A stretch of 43,811 bases of DNA from a virus, in IMG/VR virus record IMGVR_UViG_3300050033_000050, positions 1 to 43,811 of that record; one strand, 5' to 3'. The position numbers and the translations under genes are program-made. Shown piece after piece: positions 6,629-15,268 of the stretch (the stretch's first letter is position 1; each line of letters starts with the position of its first letter). A model generated the notes under the pieces. That model did no database searches. It was not told the DNA's origin and worked only from the letters and a program-made list of their open reading frames with translations.

Positions 6629-7619
6629 TAGTATAATATTTCCTCCGCACATAGTCCGACGTCGCCATTTGCACGGTCATATGGCCTGGTGATCCCAGCG
6701 TGTGGGAGACGTCCGTCGCTATCAGGTTCATGCCGTTCAGCACGACAGCGTCCCCTGCCCGCATGATGTTGATGTCCGGGCTGGTCACCGTGAAGGTCTC
6801 CAGAAGGCCGGTCAGCAGGGCGGTCGCTGCCGCCTTGGCCTCCGCCGTGGTGGTGATCTTGCTGTTCTGGACGAGCTTCTGGAGCGTGCCAAGTTGCGCC
6901 GTCTGGGCGCTGGCAATGGCCAGGACGGGCGTCTTCGTCCCAGAGGTCTCCTTGCCTAAAACCTTGACCTGGGTGATCGCTCCTTCGAGCGTCCGTAACT
7001 GGTCGATCCCCTCGACGTTCTCCAGCACCCAGACCGTGGTGTTGCTGCCGATCACGAACAGTCGCAGGCCGTTCTCCGTGATTCGGGGACGGTACATGGT
7101 GCCCCCCTTCATGCTCGTCTCCTGGATGTCCGAGAGGAGCATGCTGTAAACCGTCCCCCGGTGCGAGGCTCCGGTGCCGGTCGGGGCCAGGAGCACCCCC
7201 GTGCCCGGTATGGTGTCCAGAGGGATGCCCCAATCCGAGGCGTACTGCTTCAGGCGCTGGTCGGCCGTCTGCCCGGCTGGGAACAGGTACTCGTCCTCTG
7301 TTTTCTCCAGGTAGATGGTCTTGTCGTAGACGGTCGCCGTCAGGTGTTTGACGCCCTTGTTCTGGCTGTTAATCTCCCAGACCACGCCCGGGTGCAGCAG
7401 GTAGACCATGGTCGTGCCGCCCAGCGGCACGCCGCTCACTCTGAATGCCTGGCCGTTGGCGATACCCGGGAAGTCGTCGGTGACCACCATCTTGATCTCA
7501 GCCTTGTAGGCGATGTTGCTCAATGAGTCCGTCAGTATGGCGCTCTCGACGATGTTTTTTAGGTAATACTGGTTATTGAGGATAAACTCGTAGTCCTGCT
7601 CGCCAAATGTCACGGCCAT
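6609..7619 (-). CDS. Baseplate hub protein, XkdQ/YqbQ-like
   Basis: 336 residues, related to XkdQ and distantly to P2 gpD/T4 gp27 hub proteins. Seen: N-terminal YYLKNIVESAILTDSLSNIAYKAEIKM, then GQAFRVSGVPLGG and VVWEINSQNKGVKHLTATVYDKTIYLEKTEDEYLF, the segment most conserved in XkdQ; then RLKQYASDWGIP. Near the C-terminus PDINIMRAGDAVVLNG matches the end of the hub domain. ATG shares one base with the stop of the XkdP gene (TGATG). Forms the central tail hub with the LysM protein before it. Confidence 0.9.
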   Translation of the reverse strand: MAVTFGEQDYEFILNNQYYLKNIVESAILTDSLSNIAYKAEIKMVVTDDFPGIANGQAFRVSGVPLGGTTMVYLLHPGVVWEINSQNKGVKHLTATVYDKTIYLEKTEDEYLFPAGQTADQRLKQYASDWGIPLDTIPGTGVLLAPTGTGASHRGTVYSMLLSDIQETSMKGGTMYRPRITENGLRLFVIGSNTTVWVLENVEGIDQLRTLEGAITQVKVLGKETSGTKTPVLAIASAQTAQLGTLQKLVQNSKITTTAEAKAAATALLTGLLETFTVTSPDINIMRAGDAVVLNGMNLIATDVSHTLGSPGHMTVQMATSDYVRRKYYTNGNQSV

Positions 7620-8269
7620 CAGGGCATCACCAGAGCCATTCCCGGTTTAATCAGGTTCGGGTTGGGGCCGATGGTGCTTTGGTTGGCCGTGTAAATGGCC
7701 TGCCACTTCGAGCCGTCTCCGAGACACATCTTGGCGATAATAAAGAGGCTGTCCCCGGACTTGACCGTGTAGGTCTTGGGGACAGGCTTTGTGTCCGGCC
7801 GGGTCTGGAGCGCCGAGACATTGACGGCCGCTGCCGCCTGCACCTGCGCCTGGGTCCGGACGGTAATCGGGTTCCACGTCCGTAGCGTCAGGTCGTAGTA
7901 AACGTCGCCCGGTTCGCCGCCCTGGAAGGTGCTTGTGTGAGCGTCAACCAGCACCAGGGTGTTGACGACGGTGGTGGTGATGATCAGCCGGACCGGCTTC
8001 TTGCTCACCGTCCAGGTGGTCAGTTGCTGCATCGCCTGCTGCGGGTCCGGGATGCTGGCGTACTGGCAATATTCGCTGTCGTAGGCGATCGGCAGAAAGC
8101 TGCTGAGGCTGATCTCCGTGACCTTGGTGCCGATCGTGAAGTCCGCCTCTCCCATGTTGAGGATCGTGACCGTGTCCAGCAGCTTCTCCCGCTTGATGAC
8201 GATCTTGTCGGGGTTGACCGGCAGTTGGAAGGTCACGCCTGCCGTGTCGTCAACCAGGTAGATGTCCAT
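7619..8269 (-). CDS. LysM-domain baseplate protein, XkdP-like
   Basis: 216 residues from ATG 8269 (MDIYLVDDTAGVTFQLPVNP); the longer open frame reads through the terminator at 8291-8315. The N-terminal about 150 residues are the XkdP part (FQLPVNPDKIVIKREKLLDTVTILNMGEADF, LSSFLPIAYDSEYCQY). A LysM domain follows (KTYTVKSGDSLFIIAKMCLGDGSKWQAIYTAN...LIKPGMALVMP), which binds peptidoglycan or stabilises the hub. A terminator just before the start implies its own promoter or antitermination. Confidence 0.92.
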   Translation of the reverse strand: MDIYLVDDTAGVTFQLPVNPDKIVIKREKLLDTVTILNMGEADFTIGTKVTEISLSSFLPIAYDSEYCQYASIPDPQQAMQQLTTWTVSKKPVRLIITTTVVNTLVLVDAHTSTFQGGEPGDVYYDLTLRTWNPITVRTQAQVQAAAAVNVSALQTRPDTKPVPKTYTVKSGDSLFIIAKMCLGDGSKWQAIYTANQSTIGPNPNLIKPGMALVMP

Positions 8270-8290
8270 GCCCTCACCCCGCTCTCTGGG

Positions 8291-8315
8291 CAAAAAAATA
8301 ACCCCTTTCGGGGTT
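8291..8315 (-). terminator. Intrinsic terminator inside the tail operon
   Basis: On the minus strand: AACCCC, GAAA loop, GGGGTT, then A and seven T. A textbook rho-independent terminator in the 70 bp between the small membrane protein gene and the XkdP gene. Confidence 0.85.
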
Positions 8316-8339
8316 GTAACTGCGCTTGTGTTTAGTTGC

Positions 8340-8600
8340 TTACTTGCCGCCGATGCCGATCTTGATCTGGCCGCCGTTCCTTCGCTTCTCCCACCAGACC
8401 ATAGTTCCAAGCGCTGCGGCCAGGACGGCTGCGACGATCACAATGGACAGACCGTTCTGGGCAAACCAGCTCCATACCCCTTGCAGGACGCTCGCCGCCA
8501 CGCTGATCACCATAATCCACAGGAACGCCTTGGCGCTCCACTTGAAAACCTTAATGCCGAAGATCCCCAAAATTACCCCGATTGCAATGATCACTATCAT
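8340..8600 (-). CDS. Small membrane protein in the tail operon, unknown
   Basis: 86 residues with three hydrophobic stretches (about 1-19, 24-46 and 48-70) and a basic tail with WEKRRNGG. Good ribosome site (GGAGGCGAGGAC then ATG). No motif identifies a function. Small size and membrane segments would fit a holin or an envelope-acting protein, but it lies between tape measure and LysM protein rather than beside an endolysin, and a terminator follows directly. Could instead be an assembly or superinfection-exclusion factor. Confidence 0.75.
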   Translation of the reverse strand: MIVIIAIGVILGIFGIKVFKWSAKAFLWIMVISVAASVLQGVWSWFAQNGLSIVIVAAVLAAALGTMVWWEKRRNGGQIKIGIGGK

Positions 8601-8629
8601 GTCCTCGCCTCCTGCCCCACAGTATGGGA

Positions 8630-11170
8630 CTAGGCTGCGAGATTAGCAATGGCCTCCCGGAACTTTTGGGCGGTGATCGTTGCCACTTGCTCCGCCATCT
8701 CGTCCAGGTCGCCGGTGCCGTTGACCTGCGCCTGCAGAGCGCCGTCCATGTAGATGTTGATTACGTGGCCGCTGCTGCCGTTGCCCCCCCCCAACCCCAG
8801 CCGTTGTCCGGCCTGCTGGAAGAGCGAGAACGAGTTGCTACTCCGGGAGAGCGGGATGATTGCCTCTGGCCCCGCTTCGGCCACCAGCCCCAGGTGTGGC
8901 GTGCTGAAGATGCCGCCCGTGGCGTGTTTTTTGGGTGTCGGTGCCACTGCTGTGACTCCGGCCTGGTAGCCTGATTCCGTCCCGCCGATGATTCCTTCGG
9001 CCTGACCTACCACCCACTGACCTGCCGCACCAAGGGTGCCCTTTGCTTTGTCAAATCCGGCGACAAGGCCGCCGACCATTGATTTCCCGAAGCCCTCAAA
9101 GGCCAGCACAACCTGCCCGATTGCCGAGGCGATCCTGTTAGGGATGGTCAGTATCCAGGTGGCAATCTCTCCTGGTAAGGCGGCCACCCAAGCGACGGCC
9201 CTGTTCTTGGCGTTCTGAAACCAGGTATCAAAGTCTGCTGCGATCTGGGTTAGCCAATTGACGGCCACGTTCTTGGTCTGCTCCAACCACGATCCGGCTT
9301 CGCCCGCGAGCGCGGCGATGGCAGCCACGGCCTTGTTCTTGGCTTGCGTGAACCAGGAGGCAAACTCGCCCGGCAGATCTCTGAGTTTGGTAACGCTTTG
9401 TCTAACAATGTAGCCGATCTGCTCCGGCAGGGTGCTCATCTCGGTGCCGATCAGCTTCCCTGGCAGGCTCTTTAACGATGCCTTGGCCTGGTCGAGCGGC
9501 GAAACGACCGCTGGCCCACTGTACGCGCCAGATGTCGGCAGGTGCCCGGTCTTTGCCTTATAGGTGTTCTGGTATTGCTGCTTGTCGTATTGGTCGGAAG
9601 ACAGGCCTCCGTGCTGCAGCTTGAAGACCTCTTGGCTGGCCCATGATCCTGCCGTCTGGGCTGGTTTCCCGACGTTGGTGTAGCGGATGATGGCGTATGC
9701 CAGCGCCGCTGCTGCCGGCCCCCAGACGAACGGGTTGGCCAGAACGGCGACGAAGGCCATCCCCATGGATGTCCCCGCTACCGCCTCGGTTCCCACTACC
9801 GCCTCGGTTCCCGCTACCGCTTCTGGTGCCGCTGCCTCTGCTGCCGGGGCGATCATCCCCTTGGCCGCGTTAATCGCGGCCACGATGAGCTTGACGAGCA
9901 TGCCTCCGCCCAGCATGTAGAACAGCCCTCCGGTCACCACCGTCCCGCCGATGTTGCCGTGGAGCAGATCCTTGAAGGCGTCTCCGACGGTCAGCACCAG
10001 CGCCTTGCCCCACGCCTTTATGGCGATCTCCGCCAGTTGGGTGAATAGGGATATTATCCTGCTGCCTCCCGGGCCGCTGACCCAGGCGTTCAGGGCGTCC
10101 AGGGCGTCGTCGGCGATCATGGTTAACTTGCCGCCTAGTGAGGCGTTCTGGAATGCCGGGTTGTTGGTAAGTTGGTTGACGAAGTTAAAGAAAGCGGTCG
10201 CCGCCTGGTCTAGCCCCTTCGCTGCGGTCTTGCCGACGCCCTCGAAGAAAGCCTGGATCTGCGGTTCGTACTGCTTGATGAAACTTACGATTTTCCCCAT
10301 AATCTTTAATAATTCCGGGGCGATGGCGTTCACAAACGGTAAGAAGGCGTCGGCAAAGCCGTACCCCAGTTGCTGGGTCTGCATCTGGAGCGCCTTCATG
10401 TTTTGGGTCAATTCGTGCGCCTGGATGGGGTCGATCCCGATGGCCTGCACCTTGCTGGCGATCTTGGCGTTCTCCGTGTAGTCCTTGAGCAGCGGGATCA
10501 TCTGCTGCCCCCTCATCCCTAGCACCTGGGCGACGAAATCCTGATCCTTGCCCGCTGCCGTCGCTGCAGCGTATCCCTTAGCCAGGTTGGCCAGTTGGTC
10601 GTTGTAGGACAATGTCTTGCCGCTGGCGTCCTTCAGTGCCACCCCGAACTGCGCCAGCCCCTTGGTGGTAGCGTTACCGCTTTTCCCGGCGGTGTCCACG
10701 GCCTTGTCCAGCCGGATCATGGTGCTGGTGAACAGCGTACTGCTTGTCCCCGACAGCGTCAGTACTTTGTTCATGTCCGCCGCTTGCTGTGTGGACATGT
10801 GCATTTTGGCGGCCATCTCGTAGAGCGAATTCCCGTAATCGGCCGCGCCCTTGGTCAAGGCAAACAGCCCGAAGGCGGACGCTGCGACGCCGATGATGGC
10901 CATGGGGTTGCTCAGCAAGCCGAAGACGCTGCTCGCCTTGCTCTTGAGGTTGTCCAGGCCGCTGCCGATCTTCTTGAGCGGCGCGCTGATCTTGTCCTGG
11001 ATGGTGACGGCCGGGTTGACCTTGATTTTGTTCAGGGTGTTCATCTGCTTCTCGGCGTTGCCGGTGAACTTCTCGACCGTTGCCCCTGCCTTGGCCATGC
11101 CCTCGTCCACGCCCGAGGTGTTTGCCCCGATGGTAATTATTACATTTTTGCCTTCCTCGTTCTCTGCCAC
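8630..11170 (-). CDS. Tail tape measure protein
   Basis: 846 residues, the longest gene here; sets tail length and is likely ejected with the DNA. Starts at GTG 11170 behind GGGAGGTGAT. The N-terminal 120 residues are helical/coiled (VDEGMAKAGATVEKFTGNAEKQMNTLNKI), followed by PMAIIGVAASAFGLFALTKGA and the conserved MSTQQAADMNKVLTLSG...YNDQLANLA region seen in Xkd/P2-type tape measures. A hydrophobic Ala/Gly-rich central part (about 390-510) includes an 18-bp repeat. Later come about 20-residue Trp-containing repeats (WFTQAKNKAVAAIAAL, WLEQTKNVAVNWLTQI, WFQNAKNRAVAWVAAL), typical of tape measures. It ends with HATGGIFSTPHLGLVAEAGPEAIIPLS, a common C-terminal signature. Confidence 0.95.
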   Translation of the reverse strand: MAENEEGKNVIITIGANTSGVDEGMAKAGATVEKFTGNAEKQMNTLNKIKVNPAVTIQDKISAPLKKIGSGLDNLKSKASSVFGLLSNPMAIIGVAASAFGLFALTKGAADYGNSLYEMAAKMHMSTQQAADMNKVLTLSGTSSTLFTSTMIRLDKAVDTAGKSGNATTKGLAQFGVALKDASGKTLSYNDQLANLAKGYAAATAAGKDQDFVAQVLGMRGQQMIPLLKDYTENAKIASKVQAIGIDPIQAHELTQNMKALQMQTQQLGYGFADAFLPFVNAIAPELLKIMGKIVSFIKQYEPQIQAFFEGVGKTAAKGLDQAATAFFNFVNQLTNNPAFQNASLGGKLTMIADDALDALNAWVSGPGGSRIISLFTQLAEIAIKAWGKALVLTVGDAFKDLLHGNIGGTVVTGGLFYMLGGGMLVKLIVAAINAAKGMIAPAAEAAAPEAVAGTEAVVGTEAVAGTSMGMAFVAVLANPFVWGPAAAALAYAIIRYTNVGKPAQTAGSWASQEVFKLQHGGLSSDQYDKQQYQNTYKAKTGHLPTSGAYSGPAVVSPLDQAKASLKSLPGKLIGTEMSTLPEQIGYIVRQSVTKLRDLPGEFASWFTQAKNKAVAAIAALAGEAGSWLEQTKNVAVNWLTQIAADFDTWFQNAKNRAVAWVAALPGEIATWILTIPNRIASAIGQVVLAFEGFGKSMVGGLVAGFDKAKGTLGAAGQWVVGQAEGIIGGTESGYQAGVTAVAPTPKKHATGGIFSTPHLGLVAEAGPEAIIPLSRSSNSFSLFQQAGQRLGLGGGNGSSGHVINIYMDGALQAQVNGTGDLDEMAEQVATITAQKFREAIANLAA
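9777..9830. repeat. 18-bp tandem repeat within the tape measure gene
   Basis: Two near-perfect 18-bp units plus a diverged third; encodes the repeated (E/T)AVAGT / EAVVGT stretch in the hydrophobic middle of the tape measure protein. In-frame expansion or loss would change tape length. Confidence 0.75.
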
Positions 11171-11177
11171 CTTCGCA

Positions 11178-11752
11178 TCACCTCCCGCCCTTATTGCCCT
11201 TTTTCTCCCGCTCGATCTCGACCTCAGCGCAGCACATCAGGAACTGCTGCTCGCCCCGGGAGAGATTGAAATATTGGCTGGGGAGCAGGTGGTGCTGGCT
11301 CCAAAGGTTAAACAGCACCGTTGCCAGCCCCCCGGCCTTGATCAGTTTTTTGTGTCGTCGAGGTCGATGTTGTAGCCTGAAAGGTCAAGCACTATGTCGC
11401 CCAGTGCCGACATTTCTCCGGCCAGCAGTGCCCGCTTGATGACCTCTTCGGGTCCGCTGGCCTTGAACTTGCCGGTCAGTGCCGGTGCGCCCCAGTTCGG
11501 CCTTTTGGTGGCCGCCGAAATCAGCCCGACGTTGAAGTCCTCGGTGTCGATCCGGTCAGCTCCCGTCTTCTTGTTGTGAATGGTGCAGCGTTCCTGGATC
11601 TGGAACACCTGCTTGCCGGTCAGCCCCATGAGCGTGACCGGGATCTTCAGCCGTTCGAGCACCACTGTCTTCTCTGGGATGATGTCAGCGTCCAGAAGAC
11701 GCCGCAGCACCTCCTCTTCGGACAGTCCCTCGATCTTCTCTTTACTTGCCAT
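11178..11752 (-). CDS. Tail assembly chaperone, -1 frameshift fusion (gpGT-like)
   Basis: Predicted long form made by -1 ribosomal frameshifting at 11345-11351. After N136 the ribosome would re-enter the -1 frame and add 55 residues (LIKAGGLATVLFNLWSQHHL...) up to the TGA at 11178-11180, giving 191 aa. The extension is open throughout, has a protein-like composition and ends 7 nt before the tape measure start, exactly as lambda gpG/gpGT and many other tail chaperone pairs. No independent start for the extension is visible. Fusion inferred from sequence, not demonstrated. Confidence 0.85.
11342..11752 (-). CDS. Tail assembly chaperone, XkdN-like (short form)
   Basis: 136 residues. XkdN-family features: acidic N-terminus with EKIEGLSEEEVLRRLLDADIIPEKTVVLERLKIPVTLMGLTGKQVFQIQERCT, and ISAATKRPNW. 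Binds the tape measure protein during tail polymerisation. Lies between tail tube and tape measure, the fixed position for this protein. The gene ends ACA AAA AAC TGA, so the stop directly follows the slippery heptamer. Confidence 0.9.
   Translation of the reverse strand: MASKEKIEGLSEEEVLRRLLDADIIPEKTVVLERLKIPVTLMGLTGKQVFQIQERCTIHNKKTGADRIDTEDFNVGLISAATKRPNWGAPALTGKFKASGPEEVIKRALLAGEMSALGDIVLDLSGYNIDLDDTKN
11345..11351 (-). promoter_or_regulatory. -1 ribosomal frameshift slippery site A AAA AAC
   Basis: Heptamer A_AAA_AAC in the zero frame of the tail chaperone gene, followed at once by TGA. It fits X XXY YYZ and allows both tRNAs to re-pair in the -1 frame. GC-rich sequence follows and could fold as a stimulator. 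Confidence 0.88.
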
Positions 11753-11770
11753 TGCCCCCCACTCCCCTCT

Positions 11771-12181
11771 TTACGATGCGACGATCGGGTCTAAAAGCTC
11801 GTACCCGCTAAACGTGAACGCTACCGATTCGGCGACCTCGTTCCCCGCCTCCCAGTTCGCCAGTTGGATCTTGTCAAACATCACGTTTTTCAGCCGGATG
11901 GTCTCGGAGCCGTAACTCTCCGGGTCAGCCAGTGTGGAGAGGATCTCCAACTTGGCGAAGCCGTTGGCGATCATGCCGCTGGTGACGTGGAACCCGGACA
12001 GCGTGCCGGTGCCCTTGAGCGCCCCCCGCTTGTGCCGGGTCCAGTTGTCCCCCGATAGGAGCAGTTCCTTCTTGACCTGCTCGACCTCGGCGACCAGCTT
12101 ATTGAAGTTGGTCTGCCAGATTCCGTTGATGTACGCCTGGCCGTAGGTGCCCAGGATTACTCTGGATTCGTCCAATGCCAA
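11771..12181 (-). CDS. Tail tube protein, XkdM-like
   Basis: 136 residues, right size for XkdM (DUF2001) tube proteins. Signature: GTYGQAYINGIWQTNFNKLVAEVEQVKKELLLSG, HKRGALKGTGTLSGFHV and the ending ESVAFTFSGYELLDPI. Forms the inner tube through which DNA passes. Sits between sheath and tail chaperone as expected. Confidence 0.95.
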   Translation of the reverse strand: MALDESRVILGTYGQAYINGIWQTNFNKLVAEVEQVKKELLLSGDNWTRHKRGALKGTGTLSGFHVTSGMIANGFAKLEILSTLADPESYGSETIRLKNVMFDKIQLANWEAGNEVAESVAFTFSGYELLDPIVAS

Positions 12182-12194
12182 TTAGTCCACCTCC

Positions 12195-13631
12195 TTATCC
12201 GTTGATGCATCCGGTGCCAAAGATGCGCTCCATGCTGTCCACAATCGTCGCCGTGTACGTCCAGAAGAACTGGTCGCTCTCTGCCGTCTTCATGGCATCG
12301 GCATCCGTCTGTACCGTGAAGTCGGCGTCCAGCAAATCCGGGGCCAGCGTCTCAAAATACTGCTTGATAGCGCACAGGAGCGCCGTCTGCCCGATGGTGT
12401 TGTTCAGGATTTTCCCGACGTAGCTGCTCTGGGCGGCCTTGGCGGTGTCGGTGGCGATTGCATCCATGATCCTGATGCACTTGATCTTCCGCCATACCTT
12501 GCCCTGGGTCTCCGAGAACGTGGTCAGGGTGTCGATGCCCTGCTCGACGATGACGTGCTCTCCGTCATAGGTCAGCACCAGGGTGCCTGCGTTCAGGGCG
12601 GCGATGACCTGGTCGTTCGTCAGTCTGGGTGTCACATCCTGGAACGCGGTCACAGCGTAGGTCAGGCTTTCGCTCAGTGCCTGCCCCGAAGTCAGCCCGG
12701 CGATGTAACAGGCCACCATGGCGCTCGGGTAGGTCACGCCGTCCAGGATGCCGCTCACGCCGACGTTGATCACTCCTTCGACGTTAAAGCCCAGACTCTG
12801 GGCGTTGGCTGCGGTAATCTCCTGGTCGGCCACGGCCGTGCCGCCCATGTAGGTCGTGACCATCTTGCCGTTTCTCCGTATGCGGGCGATCCAGGCGGCC
12901 ACAGATGTCTGCAGCGCCGGGTCGGTTGCCCCGTCCAAGGTAAAGGCGTTGATGGTCTGCGCCTCAAAGGCCGACATGGCGGCGGTGTAGTCGGTGTTGG
13001 TGATCCCGGCCAGACCGTCGTTGCCTCCGGTGAGGGCTACATTGCTGACCGCTGCCAGGGTGCCGTTGCCCGGTGCCGGGCTGGTGGCATTGATGTAGGT
13101 GTTGTTGGCGTTGGCGGCGATCGCTGCCACGGCGTTGGCGGCAATGCCCGCCCCCTTGGCAAAGGTGATGACCACCAGTTGCGCCGTTCCCTCGAACAGC
13201 ACAATGTCCGTCATGGTTGCCGGACTGACCGGGTTGTCTCTCACGGTCACGTTGAAGGCTCTGGTGGATTCGTACTTGGTAGTTAATGTCAGGGCGTTGG
13301 CGACAGCGCTGTCCTTCAGGGTCACGCTGCCCTTGGCAGCGCTGGCATCGGCCATCCGGTAGGCGAGCACCGTCTGGGGCTGTCCCAAGAGCGCCAGGTA
13401 GATGCTGTCGTGGGCGGTGTAGGGTGCCGAAGCCTCGCCGTAGTAATTATCCAGGTCGGTCTCGCTGGTGATCTGCACCATCGTCTCGATCGGCCCCCAG
13501 TTGGCCTTGACCGGGATGGCGACGATGCCCCGCGCTCCGGGCGTAATTGCCGCCAGGGCGGCTGCCACGAAGTTCATGTAAAAGCCGGGCCTGACCGGCA
13601 GGTCTGTTTTCGACCAGTTTCCTGATGCCAC
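12195..13631 (-). CDS. Contractile tail sheath protein, XkdK-like
   Basis: 478 residues. N-terminal RPGFYMNFVAAALAAITPGARGIVAIPVKANWGP is the conserved start of PBSX/XkdK-type sheath proteins. Insertion domain with many Ala/Thr (about 100-240), then GVINVGVSGILDGVTYPSAMVACYIAGLTSGQALSESLTYAV and the C-terminal handshake part with QGIDTLTTFSETQGKVWRKIKCIRIMDAIATD and GKILNNTIGQTALLCAIKQYFETL. Presence of a sheath makes this a myovirus. Strong assignment. Confidence 0.96.
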   Translation of the reverse strand: MASGNWSKTDLPVRPGFYMNFVAAALAAITPGARGIVAIPVKANWGPIETMVQITSETDLDNYYGEASAPYTAHDSIYLALLGQPQTVLAYRMADASAAKGSVTLKDSAVANALTLTTKYESTRAFNVTVRDNPVSPATMTDIVLFEGTAQLVVITFAKGAGIAANAVAAIAANANNTYINATSPAPGNGTLAAVSNVALTGGNDGLAGITNTDYTAAMSAFEAQTINAFTLDGATDPALQTSVAAWIARIRRNGKMVTTYMGGTAVADQEITAANAQSLGFNVEGVINVGVSGILDGVTYPSAMVACYIAGLTSGQALSESLTYAVTAFQDVTPRLTNDQVIAALNAGTLVLTYDGEHVIVEQGIDTLTTFSETQGKVWRKIKCIRIMDAIATDTAKAAQSSYVGKILNNTIGQTALLCAIKQYFETLAPDLLDADFTVQTDADAMKTAESDQFFWTYTATIVDSMERIFGTGCING

Positions 13632-13889
13632 TTAACTCACCTTCCTTTCTAAGAAATCCTTGATCGCTGCCCGGACATCGTCGGTGGACAGTTCGCTTTT
13701 TGTGTTGCCGTAGAGCGCCCCGATCACGATCTCCGGGTACACTCCGAATATCTCCCTCGCCCTGGCTACCAGTTCTGCCCTCGGATAGAGGGTGGGCTGG
13801 ACCTGGTCCTGGGCGATCTGCTTCTTTTCTGCCCTCGGGTAGGGGGCGGACTGGACCTGGTCCCCGGTGATCTGCTCCTCTTCCATCAT
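13632..13889 (-). CDS. Small protein, YqzN/YkzM-like C-terminal domain
   Basis: 85 residues. The N-terminal half holds a repeated unit (DQVQSAPYPRAEK, DQVQPTLYPRAEL). The C-terminal half (LVARAREIFGVYPEIVIGALYGNTK...STDDVRAAIKDFLERKV) resembles the short YqzN/YkzM domain found just upstream of sheath genes in Bacillota phages. The start overlaps the previous gene by 4 nt (ATGA). Function unknown; possibly a tail terminator helper. Confidence 0.8.
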   Translation of the reverse strand: MMEEEQITGDQVQSAPYPRAEKKQIAQDQVQPTLYPRAELVARAREIFGVYPEIVIGALYGNTKSELSTDDVRAAIKDFLERKVS

Positions 13890-14725
13890 GTCTTTATCTC
13901 CTCCTTGGTCAGCGTTACGGTGTCCATCAGCGTGCCTGTTAGCGCGCCTGCGATCGGCGGCCGCAGTGTCACCCGTTGCAGGGTGACGGTTGCCTTACTG
14001 AGCAGGTTGCTCTGGCCGTCGGCGCTGGCCGCCGGTGTGATAACGGTCAGCCAGGTGTTGCTCGTGGGGTCCAGCGGGATCTTGATGGCACAGGCCAGCC
14101 CGGTGATCAGGGTTGCCGCTGCCTGGGCGTGCTCGTTGGGTGTCCGCCCAAGTAAGAAGCCGGTGAGTTTCTTCTGCAGCAGATAGCTGCTCCCGCCCCG
14201 CTCCTTGGTCTGGGTGCCGGTCAGCATCCAGGTAACTGATGGCCGCTTGAATCCCCGCCAGCCGCTGTAAATCATCCAACCGGGTAGTGCTGCGGTTGTC
14301 CAGTTCGCCAGGGCGGTCAGCCAATCGTCCGCCTGGGCGTTCCCGGCCAGATTGACGACCACTGCCCGGAAGAAAAACAGGTAGCGCCCTAGCTCGTCTC
14401 TGGCTGTAATGGACGGAATATCCTGCAGTTGCGCTATGTACTGGTTCTCTCCGACAGCGAACGTGCCGTCTGGGGTCGTCGGGTAGAGAATGCTGCTCAG
14501 TGCCGCCCAGATGTTGGCGTATCCTGTCGCATGGTCCGGGCTGCGGACCTGGACGTAAAGCTCCCGCCATGATTCAGGCGGCTCCTCTGGCGATGGCCCG
14601 CCTGCGTCAAACACTGTTATGCAGGCTGCTGGGTTTTCCGGCTGGTACTCGTAGAAGATGTCGGTGCCGACGGTGCCCATGCCCTGTGTTGCCAGGTAGG
14701 TGGTAATGTCCTCGCTGATTGGCAT
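13886..14725 (-). CDS. Tail terminator/minor capsid-type protein with C-terminal extension
   Basis: 279 residues. The first about 130 resemble minor-capsid-3/tail-completion proteins (DITTYLATQGMGTVGTDIFYEYQPENP, ELYVQVRSPDHATGYANIWAALSSILYP, LGRYLFFFRAVVVN). The rest (about 140-279), with WMIYSGWRGFKRPSVTWMLTGTQTKERGGSSYLLQKKLTGFLLG, looks like a second domain, perhaps an XkdJ-type piece fused to it. Sits between a gp10-like protein and the sheath cluster, where tail-terminator genes lie. The two-domain reading is inference. Confidence 0.75.
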   Translation of the reverse strand: MPISEDITTYLATQGMGTVGTDIFYEYQPENPAACITVFDAGGPSPEEPPESWRELYVQVRSPDHATGYANIWAALSSILYPTTPDGTFAVGENQYIAQLQDIPSITARDELGRYLFFFRAVVVNLAGNAQADDWLTALANWTTAALPGWMIYSGWRGFKRPSVTWMLTGTQTKERGGSSYLLQKKLTGFLLGRTPNEHAQAAATLITGLACAIKIPLDPTSNTWLTVITPAASADGQSNLLSKATVTLQRVTLRPPIAGALTGTLMDTVTLTKEEIKT

Positions 14726-14728
14726 GGT

Positions 14729-15268
14729 TTACGCCTCCCCGTGCAGTTGCTTGTTGGCGGCCGTTACCACCGCGGTCTGTACTCGCGTTGCGAACACCGG
14801 CAGGTTGCGCTCCACCGGCCCCGTCAGGTATGGTCGCCCGGCTCTAGCGGGAATGTGTACCCGCTTGCCCAGGATCACGTAGTTGCCGTCCTTGGATAGA
14901 CAGGGCAGCCCTGCGCCATATGGGTTGGCGCTGCCCTTCCAATGCCGGATCGATACCGCCATGACCTTCTTGGTTCTGACCGAGACATCGTGCGCCTTCG
15001 TCCCGTCATGGACATATCTGGCATAGGGTGCTGCCGGGCCTCCGAAGCCCATCTCCACGTTGACCTTCTGGCCGTCGATGACCGGCTCCTTGACATACCC
15101 GGTGTCCCGCAGGGTGCCGGTGTCGACCGGGGTCTCTTTCTTGCAGTCTGTCATGGTCAGTTCGACTTCCTGGTAGATTGCTATTCCGACCACCCGGGGT
15201 GCCTGGCTGCCGATGATCTTCAGGTTGGCCAGTAACTCCGGTAGTCCTTCGACCTTGTAGCTGATCAT
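14729..15268 (-). CDS. Tail completion/head-tail joining protein, HK97 gp10-like
   Basis: 179 residues from ATG 15268, which shares one base with the preceding stop (TAATG); the longer open frame upstream is a shadow. HK97-gp10/XkdI-like features: GLPELLANLKIIG near the N-terminus, KKETPVDTGTLRDTGYV, GFGGPAAPYARYVHDGTKA, and the C-terminal ARAGRPYLTGPVERNLPVF. Completes the neck or head-tail joint in related phages. Confidence 0.88.
   Translation of the reverse strand: MISYKVEGLPELLANLKIIGSQAPRVVGIAIYQEVELTMTDCKKETPVDTGTLRDTGYVKEPVIDGQKVNVEMGFGGPAAPYARYVHDGTKAHDVSVRTKKVMAVSIRHWKGSANPYGAGLPCLSKDGNYVILGKRVHIPARAGRPYLTGPVERNLPVFATRVQTAVVTAANKQLHGEA

Noticed and set aside
11178-11341. Independent small gene between tail chaperone and tape measure
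   Set aside because: No start codon with ribosome site in that frame; better explained as the -1 frameshift extension.
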